Counted from the stretch's first letter, positions 16,870 through 25,390 are shown. The stretch is 64,000 bases of DNA from Bradyrhizobium sp. WBOS07 (GCF_024585165.1 NZ_CP029008.1:3534001-3598000); one strand, 5' to 3'. Notes: generated from the sequence alone by a model not told the origin. Numbers and translations: made by a program.

Positions 16870-16883
16870 CGTCGGCTATCTCC

Positions 16884-17348
16884 CTACGGCCGGACAATCG
16901 TCCAGTTTTTTTCGGCAAGATCCATCAGCGCGGCAACCCCGACCTGGGCGACGCTGATGCCTTCGAGCAGCGGAGGCCGCCTGCCCTCCTTCGCCGCCAG
17001 CGTCTCCAGCGTGTTGCCGCAGGCGATGAAGCTCACATTGGGCATCGATTTCAGGAAATTCACCAGGCGCTCCCTCACCGGCGAACGATCCTCGAGCAGC
17101 ATGTCGAGACCGCCATTGAAGGCGACCACTGCAATCTCGACGTCCTCGCCCTGTCCGGAATAATGCCGGGAGACGTTGGCGGCGACATCGAGGACGGCGC
17201 GCATCTTGACCGGGTCGTCGTCGCTGATCTGCAGCGCGAGCCTGTGAGGCTCAGCGGCCTCGGCCGCGGCCGGAAAGATTGCGATGAGCGAGCCGACAGC
17301 GAGAGCCGCATGCAGCAGCGTGCGGCGGCTCGCCCGGCCGTGTCTCAC
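16884..17348 (-). CDS. Exported DsrE-like protein 1
   Basis: A 154-residue protein that starts at GTG 17348, overlapping the soxD stop (GTGA). The N-terminus (RASRRTLLHAALAVGSLIAIF) is a signal peptide with twin arginines. The mature part is a DsrE-like domain: KMRAVLDVAANVSRHY, IAVVAFNGGLDML and NVSFIACGNTLETLA, with Cys110 as the single conserved cysteine. Such proteins often sit beside soxCD. A role in binding or relaying persulfide groups is inferred from the family. Confidence 0.78.
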   Translation of the reverse strand: MRHGRASRRTLLHAALAVGSLIAIFPAAAEAAEPHRLALQISDDDPVKMRAVLDVAANVSRHYSGQGEDVEIAVVAFNGGLDMLLEDRSPVRERLVNFLKSMPNVSFIACGNTLETLAAKEGRRPPLLEGISVAQVGVAALMDLAEKNWTIVRP

Positions 17349-18037
17349 TCCACGCCCCGCGACTTCTTGTCCTTGCCGTCCTCGGGCGTCACGTCGATGG
17401 CGGCAGCGCGCCCGGTGATCTTCACCGGAGCGATGCAGTTCTTCATGCAGGGATCCTTCTGCCAGAACGCCTTCTCGCTGCTGGCGCGATCGTCCATCAC
17501 GAAGCCCTGCTCGTTCGGCATCTTGATCGTGGCAAGGGTCTTCTTGTTCAGCTCGAGATTCTGATCGGTGACCACGTCGTTCAGATAGAGGACGTAGGCG
17601 ACCAGCGCATAATATTCGTCGACGGACAGCGACCCCGTGTTGCCATAGGGCATGGCGTGCCTGACGTAGTCGAACACGGTGGAGGCGTAGGGCCAGTACG
17701 AGCCCACCGTCTTGACCGGATTGTCGCTCGTGAGCGAGCCCTTGCCGCCGGCCAGCACAGGCCAGCGGCCGCTGCCCTCGCCGAACTCGCCGTGGCAGCT
17801 CGCGCAATTGTCCATGAACAGCTTCTCGCCCTGGGCGGCTGTGCCCTTGCCTTCTGGCAGGCCCTGGCCGTCGGGCCGCACGTCGATGTCCCAGCCGCGG
17901 ATCTCGTCTGCGGTCGGCGCGCGGCCGATGTGATAGCGCGGCCCGCCCTTGGCGTCCGCCTTCTGCTGCGCGAGCGCCGGCGCGCCGAGCGCGCAGGCGA
18001 GCAGCGCGGCTGTCATGAGCTTAAGCGACTTCGACAT
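17345..18037 (-). CDS. soxD: SoxD, c-type cytochrome subunit of sulfur dehydrogenase
   Basis: A 230-residue periplasmic cytochrome with a signal peptide (SLKLMTAALLACALGAPALA). One haem c site is visible, CASCH at 78-82. SoxD accepts electrons from SoxC as it oxidises the sulfane sulfur on SoxY. It is much shorter than the di-haem SoxD of Paracoccus; the C-terminus instead holds a CMKNC pair that could form a disulfide. ATG 18037 lies inside the end of soxC (17-base overlap) with GGTGAGG upstream. Confidence 0.88.
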   Translation of the reverse strand: MSKSLKLMTAALLACALGAPALAQQKADAKGGPRYHIGRAPTADEIRGWDIDVRPDGQGLPEGKGTAAQGEKLFMDNCASCHGEFGEGSGRWPVLAGGKGSLTSDNPVKTVGSYWPYASTVFDYVRHAMPYGNTGSLSVDEYYALVAYVLYLNDVVTDQNLELNKKTLATIKMPNEQGFVMDDRASSEKAFWQKDPCMKNCIAPVKITGRAAAIDVTPEDGKDKKSRGVE

Positions 18038-19292
18038 TCTCGACCTCACCATTGGCCTGCACATGCCAGGTCTGGATGCCATTGTTGTGATAGATGGAGT
18101 TGACGCCGCGGATCTTGCGCAGCTCGGCCTTGCTCGGCTGCACGTATCCGGTTTCGTCCTGCACGCGCGATTGCAGCAGCAACGGATCGCCGTTCCAGTC
18201 GAATTCGTAGTAAAAGCGCGTCAACGCCTTGTCGAGCACCGGCCCGTCGAGCCGCGCCGGCCACCAATTGCGGCCGCCGTCGAGCGAGACATCCACGCGC
18301 TTGACCTTGCCGTTGCCGCTCCAGGCGAGGCCGGAGACGATGGTGAAGCCCTTGCCGTGCCGGATCGGCGCCTGCGGGCTCGGGCTCGTGATCACGGACT
18401 TGGCGTCCATCGACCAGGTGAAGCGGCGCGCCTTGCCGTTCGGCATGAGGTCCGTGTATTTGGACGTCTCCTCGCGGGTGTGCCAGGGTTGGTCACCGAC
18501 CTTGATGCGGCGCAGCCACTTGACCCAGAGATTGCCCTGCCAGCCCGGCACCACGAGGCGCATCGGATAGCCCTGCTCGGGATAGAGCGCCTCGCCGTTC
18601 ATCTTGTAGGCGATGATGCAGTCGTCGAGGGCCTTCTCGATCGGCAGGCTGCGATCCATCGCGGCGGCATCGGCGCCCTCGACCAGCAGCCACTTTCCGT
18701 TGGTCTTGACGCCGGCTTCCTCCAGCAGCGTGCGCAGCGACACGCCGGTGTACTGCACGCAGTGGATCATGCCGTGGGTGAACTGGCAGCCGTTGAGCTG
18801 GGCGCCGCGCCATTCCATGCCCGAATTCGCCGCGCATTCCATGAAGTGGATGCGGTTGACGCGCGGGTAGCGCTTCAGCTCCTCCAGCGTGAGGATCAAC
18901 GGACGCTCCACGAGCCCGTGGATCATCAGGCGATGATCAGCCGGATCGACCTCGGCAATACCGCCGTGATGCCGCTCGAAGCAGAGCCCGTTCGGGGTGA
19001 TGATGCCTTCGAGCTCGTGCAGCGGCGTGAAGCTCACCGAGGATTCGCGCGAGGCGGTCAGCCATTCGACGTCGCGCCGCACCACGTCCTTCTCGAATTT
19101 CGACGGCTTGCCATACGGACGCACGGCGACGCCCTCGCCGAGCGACCTGGTCCATTCCGGCACGTTGGGCGGCTGATTGGCGGGATTGCCGCCGCCCGCA
19201 AGAGCGGGCTTGGCGAGCACCGATGCGGCAACACCGGCCCCAGCGGCCAGGAAGTTGCGTCGGGATTGGCGGGAACTGTCCATCTTCGACAT
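18021..19292 (-). CDS. soxC: SoxC, molybdenum subunit of sulfur dehydrogenase
   Basis: A 423-residue protein of the sulfite oxidase family. A Tat signal (SRRNFLAAGAG) exports it folded with its molybdopterin cofactor. Cys153 in HFMECAANSG is the expected molybdenum ligand, and the C-terminal half is the Mo-co dimerisation domain. With SoxD it removes six electrons from the outer sulfur of SoxY-cysteine persulfide. It begins six bases after the soxB stop. The presence of soxCD predicts complete oxidation of thiosulfate to sulfate without stored sulfur globules. Confidence 0.93.
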   Translation of the reverse strand: MSKMDSSRQSRRNFLAAGAGVAASVLAKPALAGGGNPANQPPNVPEWTRSLGEGVAVRPYGKPSKFEKDVVRRDVEWLTASRESSVSFTPLHELEGIITPNGLCFERHHGGIAEVDPADHRLMIHGLVERPLILTLEELKRYPRVNRIHFMECAANSGMEWRGAQLNGCQFTHGMIHCVQYTGVSLRTLLEEAGVKTNGKWLLVEGADAAAMDRSLPIEKALDDCIIAYKMNGEALYPEQGYPMRLVVPGWQGNLWVKWLRRIKVGDQPWHTREETSKYTDLMPNGKARRFTWSMDAKSVITSPSPQAPIRHGKGFTIVSGLAWSGNGKVKRVDVSLDGGRNWWPARLDGPVLDKALTRFYYEFDWNGDPLLLQSRVQDETGYVQPSKAELRKIRGVNSIYHNNGIQTWHVQANGEVENVEVA

Positions 19293-19298
19293 CGCTTC

Positions 19299-20990
19299 TC
19301 ACGCTCCGGTAACTTTGACGGCCCGGTTGGGTTCGAGCCGAACGGTTTTCTGTCGCGTCAGGTAGTTCGCGACGACGTCCCAGATCGGCGGACCCTCGGT
19401 TCCTTCGTTGACGCTGGCCCAGCCCGCAACCTGGTATTCCCTGGCGGGATCGATCGGCGCGCCGGTCTTGGCCATCTGCATGTCCGAGATGCGTTGCCCC
19501 TGCGGCTTGGTGACGTCTATCGCGTAGGACAGTCCGCCGATCCGCACCATGTCGCCGCCCTGCTGGTAGTAGGGATCGATGTTGAACAGATTGTCGGCGA
19601 CGTCCTCGATGATCTCCTTCAGCCGCGCGCCGGTCATGCCCATGCGGTAGACCGCAGGATAGGTGATCGCGGTCGCGTTGGTGACGTCCTCGAAGGTGAT
19701 GTCCTGCCCCGGCAGCACGCTGGTGCCCCAGCGGAAGCCGGGCGACAGCGCGATCTCGGCGTCGCGCTCCTGCAGCAGCGCCTGGCAGATCAAATCGTCG
19801 AACGTGCCGTTGAAATTTCCGCGCCGGTAGAGCAGCGAGTCGGTCCTGCCGAGCACCTTGGCGAGATCGGACGCGAACGGCTTGCGCACCTCGGCAATCT
19901 TGGCCGCCATCTCGGCGTCCGCCGCGATCACGTCGGAGAACAGCGGAATGAGCTTATACCTGTAAGCTTTCACCTCGCCGTCGCGGACGTCGAGATCGAG
20001 CCGCGAGACGAACTTTCCGGACGAGCCCGACGCGATCAGCAGGGTCTTGCCGACCTTGACGGCCTCGGGCAGCGCGTCATGGGTATGTCCGGTCAGGATG
20101 ACGTCTAGGCCCTTGACGCGGCTCGCGAGCTTGCGGTCGACGTCGAAGCCGTTGTGGGAGAGCAGCACGACGAGCTGCGCGCCGCCCTTGCGCGCCTTGT
20201 CGACCTGCGCCTGCACGTCCTCCTCGCGCACGCCGAACGACCAGGTCGGAATCATCCAGCGCGGATTGGCGACCGGTGTATAGGGGAAGGCCTGGCCCAG
20301 CATCGCGATCTTGACGCCGCCGCGCTCGATCATGGTCGAGGCCTCGAACGCCGCCTCGTTCCATTCGGTGTCGCGGATATTGAGGCCGAGGAATGGGAAG
20401 CCGAGGCCTTCGATGGCCTGCTTGACCCGCTCGGTCCCGTAGGTGAACTCCCAATGACCGGTCATGGCGTCCGGTTTCAGCAGAGCCATGCAGTCGATCA
20501 TGTCCTGGCCGCGCGTCTTCAGCGACGACCACGAGCCCTGCCAGGTGTCGCCGCCGTCGAGCAGCGCGACCTTGTCGCCGCGCTCGGCGCGGATCGACTT
20601 GATCACGGTCGCGGCGCGATCGAGACCGCCGATCCGGCCATAGCTCTTGGCCAGCGCCTCGAAATCCTCCGACGTCAGGGCGTAGGCCGCCGACGAGCCG
20701 GGCGCGATCCCGAACCGCGTCAAGAACTCCTTGCCGGTGACGTGTGGCGGAAGGCCCTTGGCCTCGCCCACTCCGAGATTGGTCGAGGGCTCGCGGAAAT
20801 AGAGCGGCATCAGCTGACCGTGGATATCGGTCACGTGCACCAGCGTGACGTTGCCGAGCGGCTCGAATGCCAGCAATTCCTTCTCGGTCAGGCGCTGCTG
20901 GGCGACCGCCCGGGTCAGGCCGGAGCCGACACCGCTCGAGAGGGCCGCCGTTGCCGCGGCGACCTGAATGAACTCGCGGCGAGAGATCAT
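19299..20990 (-). CDS. soxB: SoxB, S-sulfosulfanyl-L-cysteine sulfohydrolase
   Basis: A 563-residue di-manganese hydrolase of the 5'-nucleotidase/metallophosphoesterase family that releases sulfate from the SoxY-bound intermediate. The Tat signal is SRREFIQVAAATAAL. Metal-site motifs are seen in order: VTDIHGQL, LDGGDTWQG, TGHWEFTYG (the SoxB form of GNHE), LSHNGFDVD and LTGHTHDALP. The ATG at 20990 follows a GGAG box; the two-residue longer TTG start is less likely. Confidence 0.95.
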   Translation of the reverse strand: MISRREFIQVAAATAALSSGVGSGLTRAVAQQRLTEKELLAFEPLGNVTLVHVTDIHGQLMPLYFREPSTNLGVGEAKGLPPHVTGKEFLTRFGIAPGSSAAYALTSEDFEALAKSYGRIGGLDRAATVIKSIRAERGDKVALLDGGDTWQGSWSSLKTRGQDMIDCMALLKPDAMTGHWEFTYGTERVKQAIEGLGFPFLGLNIRDTEWNEAAFEASTMIERGGVKIAMLGQAFPYTPVANPRWMIPTWSFGVREEDVQAQVDKARKGGAQLVVLLSHNGFDVDRKLASRVKGLDVILTGHTHDALPEAVKVGKTLLIASGSSGKFVSRLDLDVRDGEVKAYRYKLIPLFSDVIAADAEMAAKIAEVRKPFASDLAKVLGRTDSLLYRRGNFNGTFDDLICQALLQERDAEIALSPGFRWGTSVLPGQDITFEDVTNATAITYPAVYRMGMTGARLKEIIEDVADNLFNIDPYYQQGGDMVRIGGLSYAIDVTKPQGQRISDMQMAKTGAPIDPAREYQVAGWASVNEGTEGPPIWDVVANYLTRQKTVRLEPNRAVKVTGA

Positions 20991-21017
20991 GCGCAAGACT
21001 CCTGCAAGCTCATCGTT

Positions 21018-21839
21018 TCAGTTGCGCACCGACGGCGTCTCGACCGGCAACCCGATGCCGCGCCAGGCCACATAGAGCTCGAGCGCCAAGAACTCGTCCG
21101 AGAGCGGCTTGAACGGCTCGGCGCGCACGTCGAACATGCAGCCTTCGAAACGCTCATGCAGCGGCACCAGGCGCTGGTCGCGCAGCCGATAGGTCGGAAA
21201 GCCGTTGGTCTGGCCCTGGCTCAGGAAATCGGCGCGCATGAACTTGCCGTTGTTGCGCTCGTGGCAGGATTCGCAGGCCAGATCGAGCTGGCCGTAGCGC
21301 GTGTAATAGATCTGCTTGCCGCGCTCGAACCAGGGCGACATCGGCCCGTCGGTCTTCACCGCGACCTTCATGCCGTGCGATTGGTAGCGCACGAAGGCGG
21401 TCATGTCAGTCAGCTCCCGGGATTTGAATTTCCAGGGTTCCGCCTTCATCTGCTCGCTGCGGCAGATGTTGATGCGCTGCTCGAGATTGACCGGCTTCTT
21501 GAGCTTGTCGTCCCATTTCGGCATGGCGGCGCCGACGCCCTTCATGCTGGTCGCGGCCTCGCCATGGCAGCTCATGCACGACTTGCCCTCGCTGCCCTCG
21601 ACCTTCTTCCAAGCCTCCGCGGCGCGCTCCACGGCGAGGAATCCCGGATTTTCCAGATCGTCGTCCTGCAGCGCACGGGTCTCCTTGCTGCGGAACTCGT
21701 AGCCGGAAATGATGGTCTTGAAGACGTGGTCGGGCGGCGCCGCGATGCCCTTGCGCTCGGCCTCCTCCGCGGATGCGAGCGTCGCAACCGATGCAGCGGC
21801 CACGATCGCAGCGGCCAACCCTGTGTATCGTGGCGCCAT
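21018..21839 (-). CDS. soxA: SoxA, di-haem subunit of L-cysteine S-thiosulfotransferase
   Basis: A 273-residue exported cytochrome that, with SoxX, joins thiosulfate to the SoxY cysteine. Two haem sites are present, CMSCH (88-92) and CESCH (189-193), so this is the di-haem type. Cys234 in GCMFDVRAEP is the catalytic cysteine and haem ligand. ATG 21839 is chosen because GGGAGG lies six bases upstream; the listed TTG start overlaps this site. The signal peptide ends near ATLASA. Confidence 0.94.
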   Translation of the reverse strand: MAPRYTGLAAAIVAAASVATLASAEEAERKGIAAPPDHVFKTIISGYEFRSKETRALQDDDLENPGFLAVERAAEAWKKVEGSEGKSCMSCHGEAATSMKGVGAAMPKWDDKLKKPVNLEQRINICRSEQMKAEPWKFKSRELTDMTAFVRYQSHGMKVAVKTDGPMSPWFERGKQIYYTRYGQLDLACESCHERNNGKFMRADFLSQGQTNGFPTYRLRDQRLVPLHERFEGCMFDVRAEPFKPLSDEFLALELYVAWRGIGLPVETPSVRN

Positions 21840-21867
21840 TCGAGCCTCCCTCAATGCGCGATGCGCA

Positions 21868-22194
21868 TCATGCCTTGAGCGCGATCTTCTCTTCGGCCGT
21901 GATCACCGTGCCGTCGTCGTCCGTCCAGGAGAACTTGAACGTGCCGGCCTCGTCGATCCTGGCGTCGAACTGGATGTAGGGGTTGGCCGAGATCGCCGGC
22001 TCCAGCACGCAGCCGAACACCGGCTTGCCGTTGAACTCGCAGGCGAACTTGTTGATGATCTTGCGCGGAATGGGCTTGCCCTGCGCATCCTTGCGCTGGC
22101 CCGATTCCATCACGTGCGAAACCAGGGTCTTGATCTGGATGACCTCGCCCTTGGCGGCTTCCTTCGGAAGCTTGATGCGCGGCTTTTCTGCCAT
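21868..22194 (-). CDS. soxZ: SoxZ, sulfur-carrier partner subunit
   Basis: A 108-residue protein without a signal peptide that forms the SoxYZ heterodimer and is exported with SoxY by the Tat system. The immunoglobulin-like fold is visible in GEVIQIKTLVSHVMESGQR and the paired strands FNGKPVFGCVLEPAIS and GTFKFSWTDDDG. Cys63 in FGCVLEP is of unknown role. AGGAGAAGACAG precedes the ATG. It lies 18 bases after soxY. Confidence 0.94.
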   Translation of the reverse strand: MAEKPRIKLPKEAAKGEVIQIKTLVSHVMESGQRKDAQGKPIPRKIINKFACEFNGKPVFGCVLEPAISANPYIQFDARIDEAGTFKFSWTDDDGTVITAEEKIALKA

Positions 22195-22212
22195 CTGTCT
22201 TCTCCTAAGCCC

Positions 22213-22665
22213 TTAGCCGCCGCAGCCGCCGATGGTGACCTTGACGGTCTTCTGCTCCGTGAACAGCGAACCGTCGCTCATCTTAGCGATCGCAACCACG
22301 TTCTGCGTGGACGCGAGCCGGATCCGGATCGAGGCTTCCGCCTTGCCCGACAGCGGCGTGAAGGACAGCGTCGCCACGCCCGCGTTCGGGTTGCCGTCCG
22401 CGATGATCAGAACGTCCTTGACGTGGGAGTCCGCGGTCATCGGGCTGTCGATGTTGATCGACAGCGGCACGGTGTTGCCATTCTCCGCGATTTCCGGCAG
22501 ATCGAGCGAAATCTTGCCCTTGGCCGGCTGCTTGCCGCCGGTGAACTTCTCGATCCACTTCGCCGCGTCGTTCGAGACCTCGGCATCGGCTGCCATGGGC
22601 ATCAGGGTCAGCATGACGAAGCCGCCCCCGAGTGCAAATGCCTGCCGTCGATTGATGGCTTTCAT
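22213..22665 (-). CDS. soxY: SoxY, sulfur-carrier protein
   Basis: A 150-residue periplasmic carrier. It ends in the swinging arm TIGGCGG, with Cys148 as the covalent attachment site for all Sox intermediates. The signal NRRQAFALGGGFVML is of Tat type and carries SoxZ along. The start has GAGGAGGATCAGGA upstream. It stands between soxX and soxZ in the standard XYZABCD order. Confidence 0.95.
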   Translation of the reverse strand: MKAINRRQAFALGGGFVMLTLMPMAADAEVSNDAAKWIEKFTGGKQPAKGKISLDLPEIAENGNTVPLSINIDSPMTADSHVKDVLIIADGNPNAGVATLSFTPLSGKAEASIRIRLASTQNVVAIAKMSDGSLFTEQKTVKVTIGGCGG

Positions 22666-22683
22666 TCCTGATCCTCCTCGCCG

Positions 22684-23127
22684 TCAGTTCAGCGTCTTGA
22701 GAAAAGCGATGACGTCCTCGACCTGCGCGGCCGTCAGAATGGACTTGCCGACGAATTCCGGGCGCACCCGGCTGAGCCCATCGTTCTTGAAGAACGCGGG
22801 CATGACCGTGCCGGTGAAGATGCGCTTGGGGTCGGCGATGATGAGGCGCAATTGCGCCTCGCTATAGCGGCCGGCGACACCGTCGAGCGACGGGCCGAAC
22901 TCGCCATGGAATTCCTGGGATTTCAGGCTGGTGACCTGATGGCAGGCCAGGCAATTGCCGAGCGTGCGCGTCAGGAACACCTTCTTGCCGGCGGCGGCGT
23001 CGCCGGGCGCGCCGGTCAGGGATTTCGGCAGAGAATCATCGACGACGTCGAGCTTGATCGGCTCCTGCGCACAGGCGCTTCCGATCGTGAGACACCAAGC
23101 AAACGCAGCCGCAAGCGAGCGCCGCAT
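22684..23127 (-). CDS. soxX: SoxX, mono-haem subunit of L-cysteine S-thiosulfotransferase
   Basis: A 147-residue cytochrome c that pairs with SoxA. Its signal peptide is MRRSLAAAFAWCLTIGSACA. The haem site is CLACH at 59-63, and the distal ligand is the methionine in TGTVMPAFF. ATG 23127 is preferred over the longer frame because the signal peptide begins there and TAGGAAAC precedes it. It is the first gene of the sox operon, and a candidate operator lies about 65 bases upstream. Confidence 0.92.
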   Translation of the reverse strand: MRRSLAAAFAWCLTIGSACAQEPIKLDVVDDSLPKSLTGAPGDAAAGKKVFLTRTLGNCLACHQVTSLKSQEFHGEFGPSLDGVAGRYSEAQLRLIIADPKRIFTGTVMPAFFKNDGLSRVRPEFVGKSILTAAQVEDVIAFLKTLN

Positions 23128-23191
23128 GTTTCCTACCCCAGGGATGGCGAGGTGACGCCCGCCTCGTTCATGACGGATCTGACGATCCATC

Positions 23192-23211
23192 ACATTCATT
23201 TATTATGATAT
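23192..23211. promoter_or_regulatory. Candidate SoxR operator upstream of soxX
   Basis: ACATTC-ATTTATTA-TGATAT matches AYATTC-N8-GAATRT fully in the left half and in four of six positions on the right. It lies 65-84 bases upstream of the soxX start in an AT-rich patch, in the right place to control the sox operon. It is the weakest of the three reported sites. Confidence 0.45.
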
Positions 23212-23258
23212 GATCATGTCTTTGACGGCGTCAAGACATATTTGCGCGCGGCGTCGGA

Positions 23259-23840
23259 CTAGCCGCTTGTGGCGAGGAAGTCTTTGAACGAGCCGCGCTC
23301 ATAGGCGCGCTCCCGCACGAAACGAAACATCGCGAGGAAATGCGGCGGCTTCAGATAGCCGGGCGCGCGCGCGACTTCTCGCGCCATCGGCTCCCGCTTT
23401 TCGATGCCGCTGGACGAAGGCGGAAAGAACTGGAACGTCGGGGTGAACCTGATCCCGTATTTCTGGGCAAGGTCCTTCTCGGACAGCTCCTGACGGTCGA
23501 AATCCGTCACCTTGCGGGATCCGATCAGACTGAGCTGGAGCACCTCGAAATTCTCGCGGATGTAATTCGCAATGCCGGCATCGGCGAAATTCACCAGATG
23601 CGTTTCGCGGCAATAGGGACAGCCGCGCAGCTCCCACATGATGGCGAGGCGCTTGCCGTTGGCGGCAGAGCTGTCGAGATCTTCGCGCAGATCGAGAAAG
23701 CTCTGCAGAAACCAGGGCTCGTGATAGAGCCCGTCGTCTCCGAGCGCGGGTTCGGCCACGGCCACGCGGCAGCTTGCGGCAATCGCGGCTGCCGGAGCCA
23801 GAGCCAGAAGATCTCGCCGCGTCGGCCTGAGGAGATGCAT
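23259..23840 (-). CDS. soxW: SoxW-like periplasmic thioredoxin
   Basis: A 193-residue exported thioredoxin-fold protein. The signal region contains TRRDLLALAPAAAIAA. The active site is RGCPYCRETH (Cys74/Cys77), and the cis-proline lies in RFTPTFQFF. SoxW keeps Sox proteins reduced and receives electrons from SoxV, whose gene is about 0.8 kb away. ATG 23840 has AAGG twelve bases upstream; the TTG at 23852 lies too close to that box. It is transcribed toward the sox operon, which starts 131 bases past its stop. Confidence 0.82.
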   Translation of the reverse strand: MHLLRPTRRDLLALAPAAAIAASCRVAVAEPALGDDGLYHEPWFLQSFLDLREDLDSSAANGKRLAIMWELRGCPYCRETHLVNFADAGIANYIRENFEVLQLSLIGSRKVTDFDRQELSEKDLAQKYGIRFTPTFQFFPPSSSGIEKREPMAREVARAPGYLKPPHFLAMFRFVRERAYERGSFKDFLATSG

Positions 23841-23890
23841 CGGGAATTTCAACCTTGGACAACATTGCGGGTCGAGCCAGCTCCATTATA

Positions 23891-23910
23891 ATATTCGAAT
23901 ACTCGAATGT
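23891..23910. promoter_or_regulatory. Candidate SoxR/SqrR operator between soxW and an unknown gene
   Basis: ATATTC-GAATACTC-GAATGT fits AYATTC-N8-GAATRT in every defined position. It lies in the 87-base gap between the divergent soxW (start 23840) and the gene starting at 23928, so one site could control both. This is the best match in the window. Confidence 0.65.
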
Positions 23911-23927
23911 AACAAGGATTTCCCATC

Positions 23928-24647
23928 TTGCGCTGCATCATCGTGCTGTTGACGTGGCTGGCCTTCGGAGCGCTCGCCCTTGGCGCCGAGGGCGACCCTG
24001 TGAACGATTTCGCAGCGGCGATGCAGCCGATCAGGGCCAATCTGCGCAGCGCCGCGAGCTATGCGCGGACCGGAAACATTGCGCTGGCTCAGATGGAGAT
24101 CGAAGAGGCCACAGCGGCCTGGAAGCAGCTCGCGACAAATGCGCCCTCTCCCAGCCCCGCTTATATGCCTGCCGCGCTGACGGAATTTCTCGGCCGCGGC
24201 AGCGAGCAGCTTGGTGCGGTCGCGCGGGCACTCGATGACGGTGACGTTGTCGCCGCCGGACGAGAGCTGCTCCTGCTCCGCCGGTCGTTCCACGACCTCA
24301 GGCGTCGATCCGGCCTCTACGATCTCGCCGATTGCGTCTTCGAGATCGCACCCGCGATGGACAGACTGCGGGTTGCGGCCACGCACTATGGCGAGCACCC
24401 TGCCCCGGCACGGGCCGAGGCTACCATCGCCAGCGCAAGCGCGTTGCGCGACCGTCTGCAACGTTGCAACGATTGGGCCCGGGCGAACGTTGCTGAAACG
24501 AGCGAGTTCCGTCGGCTGATTGACGGAGCAATCGCCAGCAGCGCCGAAATCTCCCGTGCGGCGATGGCCGGCGACGGGCCGCTGGTCCATCGCTACCTGA
24601 TCGAGCTGCAGTCTTACGCGCAGCTGCTCGATTTCCGCTTCGGCTGA
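23928..24647 (+). CDS. Unknown exported helical protein of the sox locus
   Basis: A 239-residue protein that starts at TTG 23928 with AAGGA nine bases upstream. It has a signal peptide (IIVLLTWLAFGALALGAEG), and the rest is almost entirely helical and alanine-rich, like a four-helix bundle. Two mature cysteines are seen, in LADCVFEI and QRCNDWARAN; no CxxCH haem site is present. Its promoter region carries the best candidate SoxR operator, and it converges on soxV. I do not recognise the family. A cytochrome c'-like or accessory fold is possible but unproved. Confidence 0.65.
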   Translation: MRCIIVLLTWLAFGALALGAEGDPVNDFAAAMQPIRANLRSAASYARTGNIALAQMEIEEATAAWKQLATNAPSPSPAYMPAALTEFLGRGSEQLGAVARALDDGDVVAAGRELLLLRRSFHDLRRRSGLYDLADCVFEIAPAMDRLRVAATHYGEHPAPARAEATIASASALRDRLQRCNDWARANVAETSEFRRLIDGAIASSAEISRAAMAGDGPLVHRYLIELQSYAQLLDFRFG

Positions 24648-24658
24648 AACCGTGATAG

Positions 24659-25390
24659 TCAGCCGATGCTGGTCAATGCAGGGAAATGCTGCAGCAGCCA
24701 TTCCGAGACGGCTGGCATCAAGCCGGTCAGGAACATCAATCCGGTCGCAACCAGAAAGGCGCCCATCGTCTTCTCCACCAAGGCCAGGTGCCGGCGGGCA
24801 CGGCCGAGCGCGGCGACGAAGCGACCGGTGAAAGCGGCAGCGATTAGGAAGGGAATGCCGGTCCCTGCCGAATAGGACAGCAGCAGCAGAGCTCCCCTCG
24901 CCGTGGTGTCCTCGGACCCCGCCATGAACAGGACGGCCGCGAGGATAGGACCTGCACAAGGTGTCCAGCCGAACGCGAACGCCAGACCCATGACGAAGGC
25001 GCCCGCAACACCGGCAGGCCGGTTCTCGACCTGCAGCGTCGCGCTGCGATACAGCAGCGGAATCCTGAGCACGCCGAGAAAGTGCAGACCCATCAAGACG
25101 ATCAGGGCGCCCGCGACGATGCCGAGCGTCGAGATGTGGGCGGAGATGAAGCGCCCCGCAATCGAGGCGGTCGAGCCCAGCGCCACGAAGACCAGGGAGA
25201 AGCCGGCCACGAAGGCCAATGCAGAAACGAGGATGCGCGGCCGCAATGCCGGCTGCCCATCGGAGAGATCCGAGACCGAGACACCGGCCATGTAGCACAG
25301 GAACGGCGGGACCAGCGGCAGGATGCAGGGTGACAGAAACGACAATAGGCCAGCGACAAAGGCCGCCCCAAGCGTGACATCCAAGGTCAT
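24659..25390 (-). CDS. soxV: SoxV, CcdA-type thiol-electron transporter
   Basis: A 243-residue inner-membrane protein of the CcdA/DsbD family with six predicted helices. The redox cysteines are in LSPCILPLVPPF (helix 1) and GWTPCAGPILAA (helix 4). SoxV carries reducing power from cytoplasmic thioredoxin to the periplasmic SoxW. GGGAGGCA directly precedes the ATG. Its context with soxW and soxS separates it from the cytochrome-c biogenesis copy of CcdA, though the sequence alone would not. Confidence 0.85.
   Translation of the reverse strand: MTLDVTLGAAFVAGLLSFLSPCILPLVPPFLCYMAGVSVSDLSDGQPALRPRILVSALAFVAGFSLVFVALGSTASIAGRFISAHISTLGIVAGALIVLMGLHFLGVLRIPLLYRSATLQVENRPAGVAGAFVMGLAFAFGWTPCAGPILAAVLFMAGSEDTTARGALLLLSYSAGTGIPFLIAAAFTGRFVAALGRARRHLALVEKTMGAFLVATGLMFLTGLMPAVSEWLLQHFPALTSIG

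Noticed and set aside
17949..20108. A 719-codon open frame on the plus strand opposite soxB and soxC
   Set aside because: It is antisense to two strongly conserved genes, has histidine/arginine-rich composition typical of GC-rich shadow frames, and has no domain.
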